DNA from: Clostridium sp. DL-VIII
Lineage (GTDB): Bacteria > Bacillota > Clostridia > Clostridiales > Clostridiaceae
DNA length: 64,000 nt
NCBI RefSeq assembly: GCF_000230835.1
Contig: NZ_CM001240.1
Location: forward strand, 4,041,779 to 4,105,778
Direction of reading: 5' to 3'
Positions 19,075 through 29,051 of this stretch are shown here, piece by piece. Made by a program: the position numbers and the translations under genes. The notes below the pieces were generated by a model. The model searched no databases and was not told the origin of the DNA. It saw only the letters and a list, made by a program, of their open reading frames with translations. Within the stretch, counting starts at the first letter, position 1; every line of letters starts with the position of its first letter.

Positions 19075-19423
19075 TGCATCTGATTTTGAAAAAATCTACA
19101 TTGCCTGCGGCTACAGCGATTTGAGAAGAGGCATCGACGGCTTTGCCATCATGGTACAACGAGAGTTCAAAATCGATCCATTTACTACTGGAATTCTATT
19201 TTTATTTTGTGGAAGGAAGACAGATCGTATAAAAGGACTTTTGTGGGAAGGAGATGGATTTCTTCTTTTATATAAGCGGCTTGAAACTGGAAAGTTTCAA
19301 TGGCCGCGTAATGAAGCTGAAGTAAAAGCTATTTCACCGCAGCAATATAAATGGTTGATGGAAGGTCTTTCTATTGATCAAAAGAAAGCTATTAAATCTA
19401 TCGCTCCTGCAAGAATTTTATAG
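19064..19423 (+). CDS. tnpB: IS66 accessory protein TnpB
   Basis: 119 aa, IS66 Orf2 family, complete. Typical segments are IYIACGYSDLRRGIDGFA, LFLFCGRKTDRIKGLLWE, GFLLLYKRLETGKFQWPR and LSIDQKKA. The ATG overlaps the tnpA stop by 11 bases. It is needed with TnpC for transposition. It is intact although both neighbours are broken. Confidence 0.92.
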   Translation: MLNNASDFEKIYIACGYSDLRRGIDGFAIMVQREFKIDPFTTGILFLFCGRKTDRIKGLLWEGDGFLLLYKRLETGKFQWPRNEAEVKAISPQQYKWLMEGLSIDQKKAIKSIAPARIL

Positions 19424-19528
19424 TTAATTTATCCACAATAAAGGCTTTATTTGCAATGCTTTTCCACAGTTTTTATAAATTGTATTTTTTCTATTGCATA
19501 TAGCTTTTTTATATGGTATTGTGTCCAT

Positions 19529-21176
19529 ATGGATAAGATATATACAGAAGCCGAATTAGAAAAACTTAATAAGGAAGATATGATTTCCATTTTTATAACT
19601 ATGCAAAAACTTGTAGAAAATCTTTCTTTGACTTGTGCTGAACAAAAAGTTCAACTAGAACAAGTAAATCAAAATATGAACTTGATTTTAGAACAACTAC
19701 GTATTTCAAAAAATAAGCAATTTGGTCGTTCTTCAGAAAAGATAGTTTATGATGGTCAGTTAAAATTGGAATTGTGTTTCGATGAAGCAGAAGCAACTAT
19801 TGTTAATAAGTATGTTGTAGAACCTTATATGGAGGAAGTCTGCCCAAAACCATACAAAACCATACAAACGCAAAAGAATGAAAGGTCAACGCGAGGAAGA
19901 TTTGAAGGATATTCCGATTGTAGTGATTAATCATGAATTATCTGATGAGGAGCTTAATAAACGTCTAGGTGATAAATGGAAACGCCTTCCGGATGAAGTT
20001 TATAAAAGACTTGCTTTTCACCCAGCCAAATTTGAAGTGGAGGAACATCATGTTGCAGTTTATGCTGGAAATGATAATGAAACTATTATCCGCGGCCATC
20101 GCCCAGCTGATCTATTAAGATGTAGCATTCTTACACCTTCATTTGGAGCTGCTATTATGAACAGCAAATATGTAAATGCAATCCCATTATATCGTCTTGA
20201 GCAGGAATTTTTAAGAAATGATGTAGTTATTAGAAGACAGGTAATGGCTAATTGGGTAATTCGGTGTGGAGAAAGATATCTTTCGCTAATTTATGATCGA
20301 CTTCATAAAGAGCTATACAAATGCAAGGTATTGCAAGCTGATGAAACTCCCGTTTGCGTAAGCAAAGATGGGCGGTCTGCTGGTGCCAAAAGTTACATGT
20401 GAGTTTATCGTACAGGTAAAATGCATGAAGGCTCTGCGATTGTACTTTATGAATATCAGAAGACACGTAATTCCAGTCATCCGCGTGAATTCTTAAAAAA
20501 TTATTCTGGAATAGTCGTTACAGATGGATATCAGGTTTATCATAGTTTAGAGAAAGAATTTGAAGATCTTAGAATTGCAGGATGCTGGAGTCACGCTAGG
20601 CGACGTTTTGCAAATGTTGTAAAGGCTCTTGGTAAAGAAAATGGCAAAGGAACTCTTGCAAATGATGCATTGAAACAAATAGTCGCTATTTATAAAGTAG
20701 AAGGCTTATTAGGTGAGCTCTCATCAGAGGAGCGTCAAAAGCAAAGGCAATTGACTGTAAAACCTCTGGTTGAGGCTTTCTTCACATGGGTAAAAGAACA
20801 TCAGAATACTGTTCTTCCAAAATCCGAAACCGGAAAATGCTTTACTTATTGTCTCAATCAGGAAAAGTATCTTAAAGTATTTCTTGAAGCTGGAAATGTT
20901 CCAGCCGACAATAACGCAGCTGAAGGAAGTATTCGAGGCTTCTGCATCGGAAAACGTAATTGGCATCTTATTGACACTGTTGATGGTGCTAAGACTAGTG
21001 CTATTATTTATAGCATTGCAGAAACAGCCAAAGCAAATAATTTGAAACCTTATAATTATTTTGAATTGCTTCTTACAGAAATTCCAAAACATATGGAAGA
21101 TACTAATCTAGATTTCCTTGAGGACCTTCTTCCGTGGTCAGAAAAACTTCCAATTGAGTGTAAAAAAACAAAATAG
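19529..21176 (+). pseudogene. tnpC: IS66 transposase TnpC, frameshifted and interrupted
   Basis: Starts at ATG 19529 (MDKIYTEAELEKLNKED) with a leucine-rich coiled N-terminus. A 10-base tandem duplication (AACCATACAA twice, 19848-19867) shifts the frame; the restored frame continues from RMKGQREEDLKD. An in-frame TGA at 20400-20402 replaces Trp (SYM-stop-VYRTG). Downstream are DETPV, the SHARRRF segment and the C-terminal block PADNNAAEGSIRGFCIGKRNW typical of IS66. The two lesions make it inactive. Confidence 0.9.
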
Positions 21177-21185
21177 ATATTTTTT

Positions 21186-21207
21186 AAGCCGCCATGAATG
21201 GCGGCTT
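21186..21207. terminator. Terminator of IS66 operon
   Basis: AAGCCGCCAT pairs with ATGGCGGCTT around a GA loop, followed by TATTTAT. It is GC-rich compared with its surroundings and sits just after tnpC. Confidence 0.85.
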
Positions 21208-21505
21208 TATTTATATAGGTACGCATGATTTACCGTGTACTTTAAAGAAATTATAATTAGCAAAATACTCAATTTAGAAAATATTTCATGCAATCTAAAA
21301 AGGAGCTATCGCTAACGGACTTTAATCCGCTAATGCGACAACCCCTTCTCTTTAAAATATTCTACTATTTTATATAATGCTTGCATTGTCAGTCACACTT
21401 TAAAACCTTCCACCTTACTAACTTATAATAACTAAAAATATCTAAAAAAGTTTCTAGATGCTTTTAGCTATTAACATTATGTTTATTATACTTGAAATTT
21501 TATAA

Positions 21506-24500
21506 TTAATCTTCCACTTCTTCATTTGCATCAACTAAACATTTTACAAATTCCTTATATGGATTATCCTTTTCATCAGGTTTTATTAATAATTCCATAT
21601 ATTTATCAATCAATTTCTCATATGCATGTCTAATTTCATCAGAATGCAATTTCTTTTTGCTGCTTACATAATCTACTAAACAGTTAAAATAATCAGTATT
21701 CACCACTTCTTTTTTAAACATACTCTTGTCAAATGAGAGATCCTTCTTAATTGAATCAATTACTTTATCATAATGTTCATCTTTAAATGGTAGCTTAATA
21801 ATATATTTTAGTCTATAATCTTCAAATTTTTCTATTACCAGATTTTTAAAGTTTTCTAATCCAATCATTTCTCTTTCTTTTTCTTTTGATATTTTCACAA
21901 ATAAATCTATTAAATATATTTCATCATACATTGGTAAAACTTGATTTTCAGATATTATGAAAGGAGCAAATTCATATAAATTGTAGAATTCATTATTTAA
22001 TTTTACTATTTTCGAAGCTATGAGTGAATGTGAAATAAGTGAATCTCCATCAAACGTTATACCATTCAAATATTTTTTTACTTCCAATATATTATCAGCA
22101 ACATCTTTGATATTTATTTTTTCTACTTTTTTATCATCTATTTTATCTAAAAAATCCCTAAATGAATTAGTAACATAATATCTATCCTTTACTGCTTCAA
22201 TAATCTTATATTTTGCTTTAAATATTTCATCAATTGTTGTATTTAGTTCTATGTGTCCTGGATTATCAAAATTATGACGATAAAATTTCTCAACAAACGA
22301 AAATTTCCACAATTTATTTCTATACGTCTCTATAAATTTATCTGTATTAATTCCAAAGAACTTAAATAGCTGATATAGAATTGTTAAATTATACTCTTCT
22401 AACTCTATTCTTTTTTCTATTAAATTATTATTAATAGCTTGAAATACATTGATTAAAGTGTGCCTTACTACTTTTGAAAATTCTGTCCTGTAGTTTTCTT
22501 TTATAGCATTTCTACTAATTTCTAAAATACTGTCAGCTTTATTATCAAATAAATTTAAAGAAAATTTAAAATACTTCATTTCTTGACGATCAAACATATA
22601 TTTTGAATCACTGTACAACTCGCATACAAAAACATTCTTATAATACAATTCACATAATTCTCCACTTTTAATGGTGAATTTAAACAATTCTCCTTCTTCC
22701 CGATTTTCAATTTCAGGTAATACGAATGCAATTTTGCATAATGATTTGTTTTCTCGCTCAAAATATTCAAATACTAATTTTTCCTGTGAGTTTATCGTCG
22801 TAATTTGTAGTTCTCCATTTTCTAAAAAACATCCTAAACTATTATCTGAAAATAGGCTTTTATTTGAAGGTATGTCTTCTTTTTGATTAAATTTATCTAT
22901 TTTATGTATATTTACATAAAAGTAGTTTTTTATATCGAAGGATGAATCATTTTCACCTAATTCACCTATAAATTGGTTATTTTTAGCTTTACTTAAAATA
23001 AGCTCCATAATAAAATCTTTTTTATCCTTAAGTTTAAAACTTAATTCATCAGTTTGAAAATCACTTGCTTCAATCTTTGCTTCATCAATATGAATTTTTA
23101 CAGTAGTTCCTCTTTCATGTCTATTATTAGGTTCTACTGTTATATAACCTGTATTATTGTTTACATTTTCAAATATTATTTTCTTCCCAGGTTCATCATG
23201 AGATTTAGTTATCATTTCAAATTTATCTGAAATAAGAAATATAGATTGTAATCCTAATCCGAATTGTCCTGATGGTTTTAGCCATCCCGGCATTGATTCT
23301 ATTATATCCCTATCATTTCTTTTATCTTTTTTTGTACCTATATTTGCAATACTTTTTAGTGCAATATTACTGATGCCTGTTCCCTTATCTGACACCTCTA
23401 TAGTTACTTTGTCCTCCTCATCAAAGTATACTGATACCTCAATTGGATATTCGTTGAATCTTTTTGCTTCTTCTGTTAATTTTTCTTGATATTTTTCATC
23501 TACTCTTAAGTTTTCCCAAAAATCAATTATTGCTTCTGTTTTTAAATCACGCTTTCCAATTTCATTGTATTTTTCGCATTTCAAAGTTTCCCTACATATT
23601 TTATCACGCTCATTTACCTCTTCAAGCTTCTTTTTTTTCTTTTTAATATCAATATCTTTCCATAATTGAATTAGGGAACTATCCATTGCATTTTGTATAA
23701 CTTCTCTAATGCATACAAATTTATCTTTGTAAATATTAGCTCCTTGTAATAATTCTAATGCTTTACTTTGATCTATTGTAAATTTTAAATCGGCATATTC
23801 ATTAAATAAATCGCTTCCTTTTATCAACAATTTTTTGTATGCAATTTTAGGAGGGTTTCCAAAATCATTTGGTGCTATACAACTCCATTTTAGAGTTAAA
23901 TAATCTATGGTTTCATCTATCCAATGAACCCAATCTCTAGCTACTCTATGAACTTCCATAGAGGGACTATCCATTTCTATTTCTATACCATTGGGCTTTA
24001 TTAAAAAGTGTTTAAGTGCTCTATGTTTTTCAAGATGTAATTTTGATTCATTAGCCATTGTAGATGCAGCTTCTAATCCATACTTACTAAACCTATTAGT
24101 GTCCATATCTAGTAAGTCTCCTAAACAAAGCATTCCTGCAACAAATCTAGGATGAACATAATCTTGAAACAATCCATTTTCTTCATAATGTAAATTTTCA
24201 ATATTTTTAATATCTTCTTGGTGAGCTATACATACTTTTTTTAGCAATTCTATTATTCTAGGATTTATTAAAGAATATTTTTCATCTAAAAATTCCCCAA
24301 TATAATCTGCACTTCTCGCAGCATGTCCTTTTCTATAATGTTCTTCTATAATTAATTGGACATCTCTAAATATGTCTAAGGCCTTCCCCTGTATTGGTTT
24401 TAGATTATTATTTTCTTTTTCAAAAGTCAGAATTCTCTCTGCTGCTTTTTTAAGTTCTGTATTATTTCCTTCAATTAATTCCTTCAATTCCCCTTTAAAT

Positions 24501-24817
24501 TTTTGCTCTTCAAATGTGTTAACAATGTCATTATATTTTAACGCCATACCTACATCATGTGAATAGAACGCCATTAATAATAACCATACGTCTGTCGGAG
24601 ATAACTTTCTTATTCTATCTTCTCCTAGAAATCGTTCTATATTATTGCATATTTCTTTAGAATGTGTAGCATTATGTAAACTGAAATGTTGAAAATAGCT
24701 GGATACAGTTTCAAGTTTATTACAAAGCTCTTCCTTTATGACCATCCAATTACTATATAATTTACTTCCTTCTCTTTCACTGACTTCCTTTAAATATGAT
24801 TCTAATGTAATACTCAT
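21506..24817 (-). CDS. HD phosphohydrolase + GHKL (Hsp90-like) ATPase giant protein
   Basis: 1103 aa. The N-terminal HD domain has H48/H52, the H87-D88 doublet (YSHDVGM), H165 (KGHAARSA), H199 and D234 (LGDLLDMD), a full set of likely metal ligands. The GHKL/Hsp90-type ATPase region follows: N-box with E372, N376, D379 (REVIQNAMD), G1 DKGTGIS near 480, and G2 PSGQFGLGLQSIFLISD near 520. About 500 further residues are helical and unassigned. It is clearly paralogous to the 25498-28995 protein, with the same order throughout. It is the last gene of a helicase/HD-GHKL/SLATT/HD-GHKL block. Nucleotide hydrolysis plus chaperone-like ATP-driven closure is inferred from the folds. It was annotated from motifs only. 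Confidence 0.8.
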   Translation of the reverse strand: MSITLESYLKEVSEREGSKLYSNWMVIKEELCNKLETVSSYFQHFSLHNATHSKEICNNIERFLGEDRIRKLSPTDVWLLLMAFYSHDVGMALKYNDIVNTFEEQKFKGELKELIEGNNTELKKAAERILTFEKENNNLKPIQGKALDIFRDVQLIIEEHYRKGHAARSADYIGEFLDEKYSLINPRIIELLKKVCIAHQEDIKNIENLHYEENGLFQDYVHPRFVAGMLCLGDLLDMDTNRFSKYGLEAASTMANESKLHLEKHRALKHFLIKPNGIEIEMDSPSMEVHRVARDWVHWIDETIDYLTLKWSCIAPNDFGNPPKIAYKKLLIKGSDLFNEYADLKFTIDQSKALELLQGANIYKDKFVCIREVIQNAMDSSLIQLWKDIDIKKKKKKLEEVNERDKICRETLKCEKYNEIGKRDLKTEAIIDFWENLRVDEKYQEKLTEEAKRFNEYPIEVSVYFDEEDKVTIEVSDKGTGISNIALKSIANIGTKKDKRNDRDIIESMPGWLKPSGQFGLGLQSIFLISDKFEMITKSHDEPGKKIIFENVNNNTGYITVEPNNRHERGTTVKIHIDEAKIEASDFQTDELSFKLKDKKDFIMELILSKAKNNQFIGELGENDSSFDIKNYFYVNIHKIDKFNQKEDIPSNKSLFSDNSLGCFLENGELQITTINSQEKLVFEYFERENKSLCKIAFVLPEIENREEGELFKFTIKSGELCELYYKNVFVCELYSDSKYMFDRQEMKYFKFSLNLFDNKADSILEISRNAIKENYRTEFSKVVRHTLINVFQAINNNLIEKRIELEEYNLTILYQLFKFFGINTDKFIETYRNKLWKFSFVEKFYRHNFDNPGHIELNTTIDEIFKAKYKIIEAVKDRYYVTNSFRDFLDKIDDKKVEKINIKDVADNILEVKKYLNGITFDGDSLISHSLIASKIVKLNNEFYNLYEFAPFIISENQVLPMYDEIYLIDLFVKISKEKEREMIGLENFKNLVIEKFEDYRLKYIIKLPFKDEHYDKVIDSIKKDLSFDKSMFKKEVVNTDYFNCLVDYVSSKKKLHSDEIRHAYEKLIDKYMELLIKPDEKDNPYKEFVKCLVDANEEVED

Positions 24818-24861
24818 GTTACCCCCATGTACATATTGATTTGTTTACTTTACAAAATTTT

Positions 24862-25413
24862 TTATGCATTTTCATTTACAGCATTATCTTGATTGGTTTT
24901 ATTATCAAATTTATTATTTATCCATTGTTGTCTTTCATTGCAGATAATACTTTCAATTTTCTGCGCAAAGTTACATTCTCTATTTTTATCATTATAAGGT
25001 TCACACTTACAGTTAAATAACATACATTCTGTTTTTATAGACTCCACATGTTTTCTATATCTAAACCAAGTATCTTTCATAGTAAATAAAGTCATAAAAC
25101 TTGTTAGTATAGTTGCTATACTGGAAATAATAGATACAGTTATATCTTTACCAGTAAATCCAATATTCTCAATTCCAATTTCATTTATTATTGGAATCGA
25201 TGCATTTATTAAAATTAAAACAGCACTAATTCCATAAAATAGCCTTTTATAGGATGCTGCTTTGCGTATATACCAATCTAATATATGTTCAACTCGTCCC
25301 TTTAATGCTTCATTCTCTATTCCGACAACATAAATAGGTATTGACTTTAATTCTTTCTTAGTGCTGTTTCGTCCTACTTTTACCATTTCTGATTTATCCC
25401 TTCGCTTTATCAT
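24862..25413 (-). CDS. SLATT-like two-helix membrane protein
   Basis: 183 aa from ATG 25413, which has GGAGAG 6 bases upstream; the frame is open to 25455 but without a ribosome site. Two membrane helices lie at about 62-80 (LFYGISAVLILINASIPI) and 90-115 (ITVSIISSIATILTSFMTLF), followed by a basic/aromatic linker (KDTWFRYRKHVESIKTE) and a soluble Cys-containing tail. This matches SLATT/DUF4231-type proteins, thought to be pore-forming effectors in nucleotide-signal conflict systems. It sits between two HD-GHKL genes (44 bases before the downstream one), so it is the likely membrane effector of the set. Confidence 0.72.
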   Translation of the reverse strand: MIKRRDKSEMVKVGRNSTKKELKSIPIYVVGIENEALKGRVEHILDWYIRKAASYKRLFYGISAVLILINASIPIINEIGIENIGFTGKDITVSIISSIATILTSFMTLFTMKDTWFRYRKHVESIKTECMLFNCKCEPYNDKNRECNFAQKIESIICNERQQWINNKFDNKTNQDNAVNENA

Positions 25414-25497
25414 TTTAACTCTCCAAATGTAATATATAAAATTACGCACAAACATAAATATAATTGCTCGTTAATGGAATCTTACCTATATCATTAT

Positions 25498-28400
25498 TTA
25501 AAACTTGTTTTTCTTCTTTTTCTGTATTAAATGCAATTTCCTTTCTGCCTCTTTTTGAATTACCATCAATTTAAAATTATTTATTTGTATTTTCCTTCTA
25601 CTATTAGCTTTTCTAACTTTTTTCTCTTCAATATCTGTTGCAGCTTCTTTAACTGCTAGTTTTTCTTCTATTTCCTTATTGCTTTTATTTAATTCCGTAT
25701 CAATTATTCCTGAATTTACTTTATCTTCTTTATTATCCTCTTCTTTTAGTAAATCTATATAATCTGAAATTAAAGCTTTGTATGTTTCTATAACTCTAGT
25801 TTTATAATCTTCATTTTCTTCTCTGAACGTAGCATTTTTAGATACCCAATCTACTAATTCATCGAAATTATGATCCTTTTTTATAAGCTCTATTACTTTC
25901 TCTATCTCATAATTAAAAAATTTTATTAATTGATCACAATTCTCTTTAAATGGAGAAATAACATACAGATTTTTTTTTAGACTCGAATATAAGGATAAGT
26001 TCTCTATATTTTTGTCACATATAATATTTTTATATAAGAGAACACATTCATCACTATCAGCATCATAACAAACGTAGTCTAATTTTTGCCTAACTTTAAT
26101 ATCTTTATTTAATAACATTTTCAATCTTTCGTTAAATTCCTCCTTGTTTTTAAGGCAATTAACAAAAACTTCAGTATTTAAAATTGTTATTGATTGTTTT
26201 CTCTTTTTTAGCCTTAGCATATTAATTGTTCTTGAATTATATTCCCCCCTTAAATTTTTTATTTGCCAAAAATTACAAGATGTATATTTTCTAAATATAC
26301 CATAAAATCTACCTATGTTTTCTATAAATTTATCTTTTCCCACATACACTTTAAACTCTTTTATCTTTTCTTTCATATCATCTGTGATATTATTATTGTC
26401 AAATTCTAATATATATTTACTTTCTAAGAGATCTCCAAACGTATAATTTGCTCCATTACAGATAGATATATTATTTCCCCATTCCTTCATAAAGCTCTCG
26501 TCTTTAAATAAAAAACGGTTAAATGCTAATCGCAATTTCAATAATTGTGCACTAGTCGAAATATCCTCACCAATTCCGTTATAAATAGATTTAACATGTG
26601 TTTTGTCGCGCTTATCAAAATCTTTATATAAGTATTTTAACGCACCTGGAATCATAATTTCTTCTACTCTTTTTATATATTTCCTGCATATATCTTCTTT
26701 TAATTCATCTCTTGATACATCTAATATTTCCTTCGCTTTTCCTTTTTTAATATCAATTATTATATCAAATAATTCTTGATTATCAATTGTTAGTGAATTA
26801 TTGCACTTAATCTCTTTAAATAGTATTTTAGGAGGCCTAACCCCACTACTATAAGCTCCTATATCATTATTACTTACTATAACGTTGACTATGGTTTCAT
26901 AAACATTATCTTGTATTTCTATACTCCATTTATTAACAGTTACATTCTCCCCTATAATATTTTCATTATATTGGTCAAGAAATATATAGTACTTTAACCC
27001 ATCTGGATCTACATATGGTCCATACTTATTTATATTTTTAATTTTTTTACTATTTATTATTTGTTTTTCATCTTTTATTAAGTTTGAACTTATATTAAAT
27101 ATGGTAATATTCTCAACAATCTCTTTTATTTGCTCTCTTAAAACTTCTTCTATTCTTTTTTTCTTATAATCAGGATCAAAGTAATCATAATTATTAAAAT
27201 AATTTCTGCTTTGTTTTTTCATTAATACTTCAAATCTCGATTCATTTATTCTCAAAGTAATCTTAGTACCTATACTACAAATTTTTTCATCTTTTTTTAC
27301 TGTTATATATCCATTTTTTCTCCTTGAAACAAAACTTATATTATATCCAACTTCATTATCTGACTTTGTTTCAATTTTCATTTCATCAGTTATTAAAAAA
27401 ACAGAATGTAATCCAATCCCAAAACTCCCTGTTGGCTGTAACCATCCTGGCATTGACTCTATAAAATCTTGCAACTCATCATCTTGTTCCCAACTGCCTC
27501 CGGCATTCTCTATTCTTTGTAGATCCTTTAAACTCATACCACAACCTTTATCTTCAATGGTAAATTTATATATATTTTCTCCTTTATTATCTTTAGATTG
27601 TTCATATTCTACATTAATTTTTATTGGATAAAAATCTTTTAAATTTGGTGGTAGCTCTCTTGGAAAACTAAAGTCGTAATCACTTAAATTTTTTTCTTTA
27701 AATTCATCACCTATTAAAGCTCCTACATCATCATAGTGCTTATTTTTAATATCCCTCCATATTTTAATTTTAGTAGCATCCATTGCATTTTGTAAAAGTT
27801 CCCTTATAAAAACTAACTCATCATTATATATTCCATTTCCCTCAATCAATTCAAAAGCTCTCACTGGATCAATATTAAACCTTAAATTAAGCTGCTCTGT
27901 TATATCTTCTGCTCCCTTTATACTTAATTTAATATCCCCTAAGCTTGGTGGACCACCTTGAAAGTCTTTTGGTACAATATCACTCCATTTACTGCTTAAA
28001 TTTTTCAGCTCATCACTAAGCCAATCAAACCAAGCCCTTGTTTCTCTATATACATTATCATCTTCACATATTGCTGAAACTTCAATTCTTTCTGGTGATA
28101 CTAAAAAATGAGTAATTGACCTATGTTTCTTTTTATGCACTTTTGAACTTTCAGGTGATGGTGATGTTTTTTCAAAAACTTCATTAAATCTACCATTGTC
28201 CAAATCTAATAAATCTCCAAGTCTTATTAAACATGCTATAAATCTTGGATGTATTTTATCAACGCCTATGCCATTTTGAATATGTTCTAAGTTAGCTAAT
28301 ACATCATCAAATTCTCTTCCATGAGCTGTTGCTACCTTTCCAACTATATTCATTATTCTCTCTGGAATAAATTTATTTGCATTTATACTTGCTGCTATTT

Positions 28401-28995
28401 TTTCTGATTGCTTAAGCCATAATTCACTTCTCGACCCATGACCCTTTCTAAAATATTCAGCAGTAATTAAAATTACTGCATCTCGAACTTCCACAGGCCA
28501 ATCTCTATTTTTTTCATTAAATTCAGTATATTTATCTTGAATTTCTAATAGATAATTTGCTGCTTTTGTTATATCTTCATCAAATCCATCGGTTGCAATT
28601 CTCTTTAAAAAACGCTTAAAACTTGTTTTTTTCCATTCTTCTCTTAATATTTCCGTAGGAATAATCATTCCCAAATCATGTGAAAATGCACTTTCTAATA
28701 TTAAAAATGTATCTGTTGGACTTAAACTTTTAATTCTTTCTATGCCCAGAAGCATTTCAATTTTATTTATTATACTCAATGAATGACTTGCTTCATGTCT
28801 ACTATAATGGGGAAAATTTACTGGAATTGCTGATAATGAATTTGTATACACATCTTTATCAGTTGTCCATGCAGCATATAAATGTTTATATTTCTCATTA
28901 TTTTTACATTTAATTTCCAAGTGCTCTTCTAATGAATATTCTTTTATATTTATATTATCTTTATCTGTGAAACACATTTTTACATCCCTACCCAT
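25498..28995 (-). CDS. Second HD phosphohydrolase + GHKL ATPase giant protein
   Basis: 1165 aa, or 1159 from ATG 28977, which has the better site (AGGGATGTAAAA upstream). HD ligands are H67/H71, H106-D107 (FSHDLGM), H185 (KGHGSRS), H225, D261 and D265. The GHKL region has N-box E399, N403, D406 (RELLQNAMD), G1 EDKGCGMS and G2 PTGSFGIGLHSVFLITD. The domain order matches the 21506-24817 paralogue, but the sequences are well diverged. It also has an extra ~80-residue highly charged, Lys-rich tail that the paralogue lacks. The two may form a heteromer. It follows the helicase by 56 bases and precedes the SLATT gene by about 84. Confidence 0.8.
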   Translation of the reverse strand: MGRDVKMCFTDKDNINIKEYSLEEHLEIKCKNNEKYKHLYAAWTTDKDVYTNSLSAIPVNFPHYSRHEASHSLSIINKIEMLLGIERIKSLSPTDTFLILESAFSHDLGMIIPTEILREEWKKTSFKRFLKRIATDGFDEDITKAANYLLEIQDKYTEFNEKNRDWPVEVRDAVILITAEYFRKGHGSRSELWLKQSEKIAASINANKFIPERIMNIVGKVATAHGREFDDVLANLEHIQNGIGVDKIHPRFIACLIRLGDLLDLDNGRFNEVFEKTSPSPESSKVHKKKHRSITHFLVSPERIEVSAICEDDNVYRETRAWFDWLSDELKNLSSKWSDIVPKDFQGGPPSLGDIKLSIKGAEDITEQLNLRFNIDPVRAFELIEGNGIYNDELVFIRELLQNAMDATKIKIWRDIKNKHYDDVGALIGDEFKEKNLSDYDFSFPRELPPNLKDFYPIKINVEYEQSKDNKGENIYKFTIEDKGCGMSLKDLQRIENAGGSWEQDDELQDFIESMPGWLQPTGSFGIGLHSVFLITDEMKIETKSDNEVGYNISFVSRRKNGYITVKKDEKICSIGTKITLRINESRFEVLMKKQSRNYFNNYDYFDPDYKKKRIEEVLREQIKEIVENITIFNISSNLIKDEKQIINSKKIKNINKYGPYVDPDGLKYYIFLDQYNENIIGENVTVNKWSIEIQDNVYETIVNVIVSNNDIGAYSSGVRPPKILFKEIKCNNSLTIDNQELFDIIIDIKKGKAKEILDVSRDELKEDICRKYIKRVEEIMIPGALKYLYKDFDKRDKTHVKSIYNGIGEDISTSAQLLKLRLAFNRFLFKDESFMKEWGNNISICNGANYTFGDLLESKYILEFDNNNITDDMKEKIKEFKVYVGKDKFIENIGRFYGIFRKYTSCNFWQIKNLRGEYNSRTINMLRLKKRKQSITILNTEVFVNCLKNKEEFNERLKMLLNKDIKVRQKLDYVCYDADSDECVLLYKNIICDKNIENLSLYSSLKKNLYVISPFKENCDQLIKFFNYEIEKVIELIKKDHNFDELVDWVSKNATFREENEDYKTRVIETYKALISDYIDLLKEEDNKEDKVNSGIIDTELNKSNKEIEEKLAVKEAATDIEEKKVRKANSRRKIQINNFKLMVIQKEAERKLHLIQKKKKNKF

Positions 28996-29051
28996 TTCAT
29001 ATATTTATAATTAATTCAAGTTTTATTTATATATTCTGAATACTCAAGTTT

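Larger units (their letters stand above)
18609..21240 (+). mobile_element. Degenerate IS66-family element
   Basis: Contains tnpA, tnpB and tnpC in standard order on the plus strand. Candidate ends GTAGGCCATAAGTACC (left) and the reverse complement of the right end, GTACACGGTAAATCAT, match at 13 of 23 positions, as expected for diverged IS66 inverted repeats. No target duplication is visible, so it is an old insertion. tnpA and tnpC carry inactivating changes. Confidence 0.8.
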
